The notes under the pieces were generated by a model. The model was given only the letters and a program-made list of their open reading frames with translations. It did no database searches and was not told where the DNA came from. Positions 20,063-32,900 of a stretch of 35,000 bases of DNA are shown here, piece by piece. Positions within the stretch are counted from its first letter, which is position 1. Each line of letters starts with the position of its first letter. The position numbers were made by a program, and so were the translations under genes. Source of the stretch: Botryococcus braunii (taxonomy: Eukaryota > Chlorophyta > Trebouxiophyceae); contig KV908569.1 in NCBI GenBank assembly GCA_002005505.1, forward strand, positions 168,726 to 203,725, in the 5' to 3' direction.

Positions 20063-21028
20063 CTAAGAAAATACAGAAAAGAAAACACGCCAACGCATGA
20101 GTACTATCTGTCCTTGCCCAAAATGCAAACCCGCTGAGGGACAGCGGTCTGCGACGGCAAACCCAGCTGCTGTCTACATGTACACAACCCTCAAGGATAG
20201 GAATTCGACATGGCACAATCAGAAAGCTTGCATATTCTTTCATTTTCATAAACCCTGTACCCAGCTGCAGACGCAGGTCTGCAAAGATCAAGGTCAGTTA
20301 AGTTCTTCCCAAACTTGATTCATTCCAGTCCGTCCTGCAGGAAGCTTCCTTGCGGTTACCCTCGGCAGAAAAGCCCTGCGTTCCTTGAGAAAGTGCACCA
20401 GCTCTAAGCCGACTCGCTTCTTCTTCTCTTCCTGCTTCAAAAGCCCAGGTCGTCCCTGCTTTGGAGCCCAGCAGAAGGGCCCATCAAAGCATCACATCAT
20501 TTGTAAACCCTCGCACCAGGCATTGGAAAGCCCCCTGCCTGAAGCAAATGCTGTGCTCCATGATAGACGGCGAATACTATCTTTCAAGCCTGAACAGAAC
20601 GTAGACCAGCTGAGATGCCAACCTTCTGCCAGGACTCCACGCGTAGTGCCCAGCATTAAGTGCGAGGCGGAGCCATGAGCTGCACCATTGCATAACCAAT
20701 GATAGGTTGAGGGCACCCCCTCACAGTTACTCCTGTTCTGAATATTCCTTTGGTTAGAAATACTAGGAAAGGAACCCATGTTTTCAAAGCCCCTTGAACC
20801 TGACTATCTTTTCAGATCCCCACATGGGTTGCCCTTCTACCCAAAGGACCTGCCCTGGGCAGCTCTTCTGAGTGCACCATGCATTCAAGGCAAACACTGC
20901 CTTCACGACAAACGCTACAAGGCATGCCTTTGCTTTCACGACAAACGGTAAAAGGCACACAGTTGCCTTCATGACTGTTCTGCAAAGGCCTGAAGCAGCT
21001 CAGACGTAGTTGGCAGGCAGCTCATAAC

Positions 21029-21229
21029 CAGACTCAGTTGCTCACAGACTGCATGGCAGACTCAGGAGCTCAGAAACAGATTCACTGGCTTATAAACAGA
21101 CTCACTGGCTCAGAAGCAGACTCACTGGCTCATGAGCAGACTCAGTGGGTCATAAACGGACTCACTGGCTCATAAAAAGACTCCCTGGCTCATAATCAGA
21201 CCCAATAGGTCATCAGCAGACTCATGCGC
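21029..21229 (+). repeat. 20-bp minisatellite
   Basis: About nine to ten head-to-tail units resembling GACTCACTGGCTCATAAACA. Units from about 21059 onward keep an exact 20-base spacing; the first two are shortened. The unit length is not a multiple of three and no open frame is kept. Confidence 0.9.
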
Positions 21230-21321
21230 ACTCCATGAGCATTATTCGTTCTTGTGCGTGGTGGGACAATGTCCCCGGTGATGGCGTCGAAACATGTCCC
21301 CTATCCATGCTGAACTTTGAA

Positions 21322-21461
21322 CACTTGCAAGTGGTCTCTTGCAATTGCTACTTCAACCTTGCGAATGCCCTCTTGCAATTTGCTATTTTGACCTTGCAAT
21401 TGGCCTCTTGCAATTACTGTTTTTTACCTTGCAGTTGCTTTCTTGCAAGTGTTCTTTCAAC
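21322..21461 (+). repeat. Degenerate tandem repeat, about 36-bp period
   Basis: Four imperfect units built from CTTGCAA...CTCTTGCAATTGCTA...T(T/C)(A/G)ACC. It starts about 90 bases after the 20-bp minisatellite. Confidence 0.75.
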
Positions 21462-22356
21462 AGGGAACAGCCTCTTGAAAGAGTGACATGCCCCTGAAGC
21501 ATACCATTGATTAAATGCTTACTTTGATTACTTGATCTTCTGATCTCTCCCATGGCAGCTACTTGCAAAACGAAAGTGTGCCTCAAGCATTACCTTTCAT
21601 TCAAGCTATCCTGTAATTACTGGCCATCACGTTCCTTTTATGAAAGGGTTTCTTGGGATGCGCCCAGTCCTTGCGCAACCCAACATTAACGTAGCCTGAA
21701 GGGTGTGTAACCCGTTCACATCTTCCGACTTTATTCAAAGCATATTCAAAGCTTCACTAGGTGACCCTCTCCTTTCTCCCAACAATTTGCTGCTTCGATG
21801 GTGGGCAACCCAATTCTGTCTTCCCATCAACAAATTGCTTTCTTTAGTGGCGCGCTCATTCCTGTCTACCCATCACTGCTTTCAGTGCTAGCACTGCTTT
21901 CAGTGTGCACAACACACCCTCCTGCCCTTCCTTCAATTCAACGCTTCACATCTTCCCTTCGACATCCATTGCACAAAGCCACCTTCCCACCTGCCTAAAA
22001 CTGGATTCTCCTCCAGGAATACGGAATCCTTCCAACTTCCCTCGACACAAGGGCAAGCTTCCAGTTCGGGAGAGCCCGTCTGAAGCTCTGACCGCTCGCA
22101 TCCCAATCTCCGCCGTCACGTATGGCCACAAAACTGAACCAGAAATCCGGGAGAACGTCCGACACAATGGACACTCTGCAAAATCAGATCAGAGCCGCAT
22201 AATAAAGGCTGCTCAATCAAGGACGCTGCCTGAAATCTGGGGCCTACGGAGACTGGTGGAATTTATTTGGACATGTGTGTTCCTGCTCTTTTGTGAGAGA
22301 CTGTGTGTGCGCGCGTGCACGCGCACGCGCTGTGTAAGGGGTCCACTGCGAGTCGC
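21462..22356. other. Intergenic region downstream of gene C
   Basis: It contains a short duplicated CACTGCTTTCAGTG (21874 and 21892) and a Z-DNA-prone tract at 22302-22335. A 182-codon plus-strand open frame (21905-22453) crosses the end of gene C on the other strand, has no recognised domain, and is not called. Confidence 0.4.
22302..22335. repeat. Alternating purine-pyrimidine tract
   Basis: A 34-base alternating GT/GC/AC tract. Its centre, GCGCGTGCACGCGC (22311-22324), is a perfect palindrome. Such tracts favour left-handed Z-DNA. Confidence 0.85.
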
Positions 22357-22361
22357 TTACA
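22357..22361 (-). promoter_or_regulatory. Candidate polyadenylation signal TGTAA for gene C
   Basis: TTACA on the plus strand is TGTAA on the gene C strand, about 75 bases after its stop codon. Confidence 0.4.
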
Positions 22362-22435
22362 CGCATAAACTCACATTGGTAGCCCCTTCGAAGCGGGTAG
22401 GAGTGACACAAGCATTGCGAGTCTTGCGGGCCGCG

Positions 22436-25898
<3,463 letters not shown>

Positions 25899-26000
25899 CT
25901 GTGCTGAGACGTGGTGGGCTGAGCGCAGAAGGTGTCCCAGCATGTAGGGCCCTTGACATACCTCCACCTGTTGCCCAGAAGGTGACACATATCAGAGATC

Positions 26001-26139
26001 CCTCTCCTCCTCCTCCTCCTCCTCCTCCTCCTCCTCTTTTCCTCCTCCTCCTCCTCCTCCTCCTCCTCCTCCTCCTCCTCCTCCTCCTCCTCCTCCTCCT
26101 CCTCCTTCTCCTTCTTCTTCTTCTGCTGCTGCTGCTGCT
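26001..26139. repeat. (CCT)n / (CTT)n / (CTG)n trinucleotide tract
   Basis: About 100 bases of CCT, changing to CTT and then five CTG/GCT units at the right end. Pyrimidine-rich on the plus strand and H-DNA-prone. It lies about 100 bases upstream of the first resolved exon of gene C. Confidence 0.95.
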
Positions 26140-26875
26140 TAAAAGGGGGGTCTTTCTAGCATACATTAAGGAGGACCAATGCGAGAACGATAAAATAAGA
26201 CCCAGGGATACCGCCCTGGGTCCCACAGAATCCCAGGTCCCACGGAGGACCCAGGTCCAGAGAAAGCGCACTTCCTTGCATCTGATGGCGAAGCCCAGTG
26301 TTTCTGATCTAGGACTTGAAGTAATGACTCGATCCTCCTCAAACTATCAAATAAGATGGCATACCTAGTGAGCCTCTCATACTTCAAACACACCCAGCCG
26401 GGACCTTGACTAAGGAGAATGCCGGGAGCTGCGGACCCGCATTGGAATGTGTCTTTCTTTCGACATGGTAAGCATGTGGAAGGCCAACGAGTGGCTTTCC
26501 AACGTATCTGTTGTTCGCCACTTTTTCCCCTTCCTCCCTTCCCACTTCACTTGCTTGAAGAGTGAGCAGCCCTACATTCAGGGCTCGTGTGGGTTTCAAG
26601 TTATTGGTTTCTATGATGAGGCTGCTCTAAAGTGCAGGACAAGCAATGGCAACAGGGACCATACGTGCAATAGCTCATCCATGGGGTTTGGGTGGCTTCT
26701 GTACTGCATTACCCAATCAGGATCCCGCCTGGGGGACGGTGCCTGGTCGTCCCCAGGGAGGTCTTCCCAGGGGCGCGCTCTCCACGTGCCCTCTGGCCAA
26801 CATGTCAAGGTTTGCAAGGCCTGCCCCACCATGCAACGCCCATCCTTTCATTTGCGCACGCGCGCCCGCGCGCGC

Positions 26876-26972
<97 letters not shown>

Positions 26973-27554
26973 CGCGAGCGAGCCCGTGCATCAGAGCAGA
27001 GAAAGCAATCACTGTTGGTAAAGCAATGTCCTGTACCTGTCTAGATAGCAAATGCTTGGTCTATGATGGTAATAGGGTAAGGGACGACCAAGTAGAGAAA
27101 CAATAGACAACCAGACTGTGTGGAAAAGAAGGCAGGACAGGCAGTGGTGGAACAGCATTCACAACAAGACAGTGTAATTGCCACATGCGCGATGTGTGAC
27201 TTGAAGTTGACGAGCAGGACGTGAGCTGTGTTGCTTCATCCCAATGAGCAGAATCCAACTAACCTTTTTGGGCTTGGAAGACTTGCATGAACCATTATGA
27301 GATATAGTGCAGGCTTTATTTCTTGCAAACTAGGATGCAGTTAGACAATCTCTGCCCACAAACTGTCAGCCAGCTACTGCAAGGAATAAGACCTTCCAAC
27401 AGTCCTCATTGGGTTCTCTCCCTGGCCTCTGGGAGCTGGCCCTTTGAACATACTTCCAAGTGTAGGAATGTCAAAAATATGTGTGTATCCTTTATCGAGT
27501 CATGACCAGGCAGTCTCCTTGTGGACCAAATATCCAAGGAGGTAAGGGACTCAC
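26140..27554. other. Region between gene C and the F-box gene
   Basis: Remaining 5' exons of gene C (left) and 3' exons of the F-box gene (right) should lie here, but I could not fix their boundaries. A minus-strand stretch at about 26730-26815 with a GTAATG donor at its end is a weak candidate exon. Confidence 0.35.
26854..26976. repeat. (GC)n-(GT)n-(GC)n microsatellite
   Basis: An 88-base pure GT repeat (26877-26964) flanked on both sides by alternating GC, with Z-DNA potential. Confidence 0.95.
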
Positions 27555-28328
27555 GCTGTATAAAAGTCTGTACGTCGGGAGCGTGCTCCACTTCAGCAAA
27601 CAAGCTGGATCCTCCTTTGATAACAAGGAGTATGGAGGCTCCTGGAAAAGGGCCTCACAAGCATCTTTCCACCGCAGCTCCTGCAGCGACCAACCAGGAG
27701 CACCAATCTAAAGCAGCATATCTGACATAGCATATGTGTCAAATGTTTTGTCATTGGTCGCACACTGCGAATCAGAACTGCGTCCACGCCACATGCATGG
27801 GGTTATAAACACCGGCGGTCTCGCCCCTTTAGCTTAACTCCTCTTCTCCGAGTTAGCGGCAAAAGACCATACACCACTTCTTTCATCAAAATACATATTG
27901 CTGCCTTCACACGCTTTTCAATTGGCAACTAGTCTGAGGAGAGCGCAGCAATACTACGACCAATAGCTCGTGAACATCTCCAAGAAAAGCCCGATAAGAA
28001 GGTCAAGACAGCAATGTTGAGGGCTGTGTCAAGTAGCCTCATCCAATCCAAGCAACGCGAAAATTTGTTGAAACATGGCTCAGAGAATTCCGATGCTCAC
28101 ATCGTCTGCGACGCTTCGCAATCCTCTGCACGTCCTGGCTAGGCGGCATATGTCACTGGGTGTCAAATACTGTAGCACTGTTATCCAACAATCGCGATTG
28201 AGATCTAAAATGTGTCCTCCGTCGGCGTCCCCGTGGAAGCCCGTAGCCCTTTCAGTGGTAGGAGAGGGTACGCGCTCTTCGAACGATCGTCGTGCTTTCG
28301 AGACAGACAAGATGTGCAAGAAGGACAT
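27555..28328 (-). CDS. F-box protein, 5' part
   Basis: Two exons: 28101-28328 and 27555-27680, joined in phase 0 (donor GTGAGC, acceptor CTGCAG; next donor GTGAGT). Residues 39-76 form a clear F-box: HILDLNRDCWITVLQYLTPS, then DICRLARTCRGLRSVADD. The second exon continues ELRWKDACEALF and ends LPTYRLLYS, a layout I associate with plant and algal F-box proteins in which a Trp-containing element and a YR.LY motif follow the F-box. F-box proteins bind SKP1 and bring substrates to SCF ubiquitin ligases; the substrate-binding part would be in later exons that I could not resolve. The start ATG (28326-28328) is the first Met in the exon frame and is not otherwise supported. If the second exon is not spliced at 27554, its frame stays open for about 20 codons. 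Confidence 0.7.
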
Positions 28329-28870
28329 TTCTATCTTCTTGCAAAGACCTCATCGCCGGCCGTTGCGGCCGAGGTGCACCGCAGTATGTCTCGGGGACTA
28401 TCGGGGCGATGGTATTGCGGCCGCCCTGGGCTGCATGGCTTCTCACGCTTTTCGCACTTCGCTCGAACCACATGTGCAAGGAAGGTGGGCCCTAACACGT
28501 GGGAACAGCCGTGGTTACCTAGGGATGGTGATCACGTTTCTCCTTTCGGATGCATGGGCCCTAGGTTGCTTCAGAGCTTGCTTCATATAATTTACCAATA
28601 CATGCGCATCCGCTCATGAGCTTGATCAAGCGACTCGTATCATATATGACATGAGTATGTTGATCATGCATACTGTTGAATGAATTGGTCAATACTGTAC
28701 TTAGTGACATCCCCTGTCACATGCCATCAACAGCAGTGTAAACTATAGCCTTTATAGCCCTTTATGAACGGTATAGATCATACTCGTACCTCAATGACAT
28801 AACACGTGACTTGTACGATATGCGTTCTCAATAGACATTACGTATGGTAGTACTTTAGGATCCCTGCAGT

Positions 28871-28905
28871 CCGAGCCATCCCTGGGCAGCCCAGGAACGG
28901 CTCGG
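28871..28905. repeat. Two-stem hairpin beside the 141-bp repeat
   Basis: CCGAGCC ATC CCTGGGC A GCCCAGG AAC GGCTCGG: two 7-bp stems separated by a 3-by-3 internal loop, with a one-base apex. It ends one base before the first copy of the 141-bp repeat. Confidence 0.85.
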
Positions 28906-28906
28906 T

Positions 28907-29047
28907 ACTTGTCCGAAGCATGTTGGTATCCTTGACCAACCTCTACTGTTGGAGAGTGCTGTGTGCTGTTCCTGGAAACGTTGTAGCGTGGACGGTTTTT
29001 CCCACAGGCTACGAACTGACGCTGCCGTCGTGCCATCACTGCAGGTG
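28907..29047. repeat. 141-bp perfect direct repeat, copy 1
   Basis: Identical by eye to 29389-29529. It begins ACTTGTCCGAAGCATG and ends CATCACTGCAGGTG. The right edge has a splice-donor-like CAG/GTG on the plus strand; read on the minus strand it begins with a splice-acceptor-like CACCTGCAG. The 47-codon frames TCPKHVG... (plus) and CSDGTTAASV... (minus) are both open. It could be a duplicated exon or the terminal repeats of a small element. Confidence 0.9.
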
Positions 29048-29388
29048 TGTTTAGGATTCTCAAAGTCGTTCCAGATACGATTGTGCTCAAACATTCAGAC
29101 CAGTTAGATATTACTGCTGTGTGCATTGATGAGAGTGCATGACGAGAGCGCACTGAATGTTTGACCTCATTGAGACTTATGTTGACGTCCACCGTTGTGG
29201 CGGTAAGATAGTTTCACTGTACAAACATCACAAAGAGACCTTGCTGAGTTACTGATGAACTATTATTGTATTCTAGTGACGTAAAGTAGACATCGCAAGG
29301 CCTCTTTGGTGCTGAACTCTGCTATCAGGCAAGGCGTAGTGTTACGTGGTCTTTAGCAAGAGTGAGAGCAGTTAACATCATTTGTAAG

Positions 29389-29529
29389 ACTTGTCCGAAG
29401 CATGTTGGTATCCTTGACCAACCTCTACTGTTGGAGAGTGCTGTGTGCTGTTCCTGGAAACGTTGTAGCGTGGACGGTTTTTCCCACAGGCTACGAACTG
29501 ACGCTGCCGTCGTGCCATCACTGCAGGTG
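29389..29529. repeat. 141-bp perfect direct repeat, copy 2
   Basis: Offset by 482 bases from copy 1, leaving 341 bases of unrelated sequence between the copies. Flanks diverge at once on both sides, and no target-site duplication is apparent. Confidence 0.9.
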
Positions 29530-29790
29530 ACGCCGCAAGCAGAAATGCTTGAGGTTATGGGCCCACGCTTTCCAAGCTGAGCTTGCAGTGACGCACGACA
29601 GATTTCCAGGGAGAAAAGGGGTTTCGGACCCCGCTTCGAGACTGCGAGCTTCACTGACGAGTGAGGTCTGGCCGTTCAAACATATCGAGCTAGTCACGTA
29701 AAATTATTCCTTCTGTAGTGCTGGAAGGAATTGTTGTACAGTAGCAACTGGGCTGGGAAAGCAGAAGTACTTCTGGGACTGATCAACTCA

Positions 29791-29804
29791 GTGTCAGAGC
29801 TAGG
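29791..29804 (+). other. Possible primer-binding site of the copia element
   Basis: GTGTCAGAGCTAGG resembles the initiator-methionine tRNA primer site common in copia elements (TGGTATCAGAGC), with mismatches at the 5' side. It is preceded by ...ATCAACTCA, so the 5' LTR may end in CA at about 29790. The left LTR boundary cannot be fixed because the 3' LTR is outside the window. Confidence 0.35.
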
Positions 29805-29856
29805 AAGAAGTGCTTCCAGGGGAAGTCATTTAAGGCTTGGAGTGAAGAACTGGCTT

Positions 29857-29910
29857 GATCATGAAAACTAGAAGCAGACAAGTGATCATGAAAACGAGAA
29901 GTAAGCACAC
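29857..29910 (+). repeat. 27-bp tandem duplication at the gag start
   Basis: GATCATGAAAAC(T/G)AGAAG is repeated at 29857 and 29884, giving two in-frame ATGs (29861 and 29888), each followed by KTRS. Confidence 0.85.
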
Positions 29911-32900
29911 TGCAACGGAGTCTGGATCAGCTGGGTCTGGCTCCTCCATCAGTGCATCACCCAGCCAGCCAGCAAACTCCACTGCGCAGAGTGGAGAGAT
30001 GTGCATCGCAATGACGAAAACCGGTGGCGTCGTCACCACGAATGTCAAATGTCCAGTGACTCTGGACAGAGAGGGAGTGGAATTTCCACTCTGGGATCTG
30101 GCATATGTGGCAGCCTGTGGCCTCAAAAGGTGCAAGGCAGCCATTGAAGCTCCAATGCCAGACACAGAGGAGAATGCAGCAGCGCTCCTAATGCTGATTG
30201 AGAGCGTCCCCAAGGCGTGGGGTGCCAAGCTGGCTGCAATGCAAGTGGCAGCCAATGCCTACCAGTGGGTTCGAGAGCGTTTTACTGGAGGGGCAGACCA
30301 GGAGGTAACAGCACGCTGGCTGGAGCTCCTACACACCAGCATGGGAGAGACAGAAACGTTGGAGGACTACTACAACAGGAAGGTGGCACTCTTCCATGCA
30401 CTCAAGCGAAATGGGCACTCCATCATGGAGAGAGAAGCCAAGCTGGCAATCATCAAGGGCCTGCCAGAGGAAGCGAAGGAGACTGGGATGTTCTCCTCAT
30501 CTGCTGGGAAGGATCTGGAGGGACTGTGGGAGATCATCTCCACCACAGCCAAGGGACTGGGCTTCAACGACCAGGTCCCCAGAGTCACCCCTGTGGCCAG
30601 GGCAGCCATCACACCAGCCTACTCCACCACACCAGGGACTGCAAGCCCACAGGAGACCCAAGCTGGAGGCCAGGGGGGCCAAGCTTCATCGACCAAGGTG
30701 GAGGGACGGGACCGGCGTGACAACAGGCGCTGCCGCTACTGCAACAAGCTAGGCCATTTTGAGAGGAACTGCCTCAAGAAGGAGGCGGACGAGAAGATGC
30801 AACAGAACCTGCAGCAAGTCATGGCTGCAATGGCCAATCTGCTTCCGCAATTCCAAAATCAAGCGTCGGCTGCAGTGGCTCGACCTCCGGAGGGCAGCGG
30901 GAACGGCAACAACTTTTTCCCCGGGGGATATCCACCACCCTCTGGTATGTCTGCCATGATTTCTCTGAATGTCTTAACACCAACACGCGTCATGCCAGAA
31001 GCGAGAAGTTTTCTGGTGGACAGTGGAGCCACCATCCACCTAGTCAATGATCTGTCCCTGCTACATTCCCCCACCCTGCACAGAAATCCCATTCCTTTGC
31101 ATATGGCTACGTCAGATGCCACGGGACAGATAATTGCAACTGGTTCCCTATGCTTGAGCAGTGCAGAACAGCAACCCCTGTGGCTTCACAATGTGCATTG
31201 TGTTCCTTCAGCTACAGCTAATCTGATTTCAGTGACAGCTGCTATACGTGATGGGGCTAGTTTTGTGACAGACAGTGTGGGAAGTTACACTGGTATGCGT
31301 GGCGCTCAAAACTGGTCTTGTTCAGTTGCACAGAGAAATGGCCTGTATTTCTTGCAGAAGGTCAGTCCAGTCAGAAACCCTGTCTCTGTGTTCGTTAACA
31401 CAGCCAGAGCACCAGTCGCTCATGATTGCAGATTGAGAGCACTGTGGCACAGTAGACTGGGGCACCCAGGGGAGGTTAATATGAGGCGACTGCAGTCTGA
31501 AGATTTGGTCCTGGGCATCCCTGTATCTCTCTCCCCTTGCGCAAACTGTCACTCTTCATGTGAAGCGTGCATTCAAGGAAAGCACAGTCGTCCCCCTTTT
31601 GGAACCAGTTCCAGAGCAGCCACTGAGCCCCTTGAGAGAATTCATTTGGACACAGTTGGCCCCATCTCCCCTACAGCTATTACTGGGGAGCGCTTCTTTG
31701 TCACGATTGTGGATGAGGCTACGCACTACGTCATAGCCCTGGCAGTAAAAACCAAGGATGCAATCAGCAGTGCAGTCAGAGACCTCCTGATTTTTTGGCA
31801 GAGGCAGTTGAACCGCTCTGTTAAGTGCATTCGTACTGACAGGGGGACAGAATTCCTCAACAGTACATTGAAGGGTTTCTGTACGCAGGAGGGAATTAAA
31901 TTTGAGACCTCTGCAGCATACACGCCTCAGCAAAATGGCGTTGCTGAACGGATGAACCGAACAATCAAGGAGAAGGCCAGAACACTCATGTTGCATGCAG
32001 CTGCCAAACAGTCACTCTGGAAGGAAGCAGTGGAGACAGCCTGCATCCTGTACAATATGGGACCTGTGACTGGACGTGACAAGACGCCTTATGAAGCCTT
32101 CCATGGGGTAAAGCCCGATGTATCCCTGCTCAGGACTTTTGGCTGTCTAGCACATGTGCACATACCTGATCACCAAAGGGGAGTGTTTGAGTCTAAGACC
32201 TCCCCTGGTCTCTTCACAGGGTATTCCAGTGTGTCAAAGGCATATAGAATTTATATGGGAAACGGGATTTGGAAAGAAAGCAGAGATGTTACTTTTCTGG
32301 AGCACTTAAGGGGCGCAGACAGAGTGGGGCTTAGCACCATGTCTCCTGTGAGTCCAAATGCAGTCCAGCAGCCCTTTGCCTTGCCTTTTGTACAACAGGA
32401 GGGCCAGCAGTCCTTGGGTCAGTTGTCTTTTTGGGACTCAGATGATCCTGAGCCTCTCTGCAACCGAGAGGTCAACGTGCAGCAGTCCGGACCTGACTCC
32501 CCCTGTGCAACCACCCCCTGTGCAACTACCCCATGTGCAATCAACCCCTGTGAGAATTCTGAGACTTCAAGTGTCAACGTGGACGGGGAGCCCACTTCCT
32601 CGGAGCTGAGCCATACGCAGTCCGGCCACAGCTGGTCCGTACTCGGACACATGGAGAACCTGGCGCGAGGAGGCGAGGAGACCAAGTCACACATGCAACG
32701 TTTGAATAATGTGCAAGAATGTGTTCGAATGGAAGTTGGGGCCATGGGTGTCCGAGGGCAAGACGGGCTGACCCGGCAGCAACGGTATGATCAGAGAGTA
32801 GCAGCACGTGAGACTGCAGCTGAGGTCACTGTGGAACATGATGGAGATGTGAGTGATGGAGAGAATAGGAGAATGTCAGAGGCCATTTGCCCAGGGGAAG

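Larger units (their letters stand above)
18393..20900. other. Gene-poor, repeat-rich region
   Basis: No gene is supported. It holds three long hairpins (18992-19025, 19259-19285, 19693-19722), a C14 plus (AC)n tract and a 59-bp tandem duplication. A 97-codon plus-strand open frame at 20385-20678 has mixed composition but no recognised motif, and I leave it uncalled. Confidence 0.4.
28329..29856. other. Region between the F-box gene and the copia element
   Basis: The promoter of the F-box gene should lie at the left. The region holds a 35-base hairpin, a 141-bp direct repeat pair and, at the right end, the presumed 5' LTR and leader of the copia element. No complete gene is supported. Confidence 0.4.

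Noticed and set aside
21029..21229. 20-bp array as a CRISPR
   Set aside because: The units are contiguous and diverged with no unique spacers, and the context is eukaryotic.
25901..26368. 155-codon plus-strand frame with poly-Pro and poly-Leu
   Set aside because: It reads through (CCT)n and (CTG)n and runs opposite to gene C; no support outside the repeat.
28075..28619. Plus-strand open frames of 135-171 codons opposite the F-box exon
   Set aside because: The minus strand has a clear F-box with good splice sites; the plus frames show no motif.
28907..29529. 141-bp repeats as the LTRs of the neighbouring copia element
   Set aside because: Both copies lie left of the element with no coding region between them; the 3' LTR must be right of 35000.
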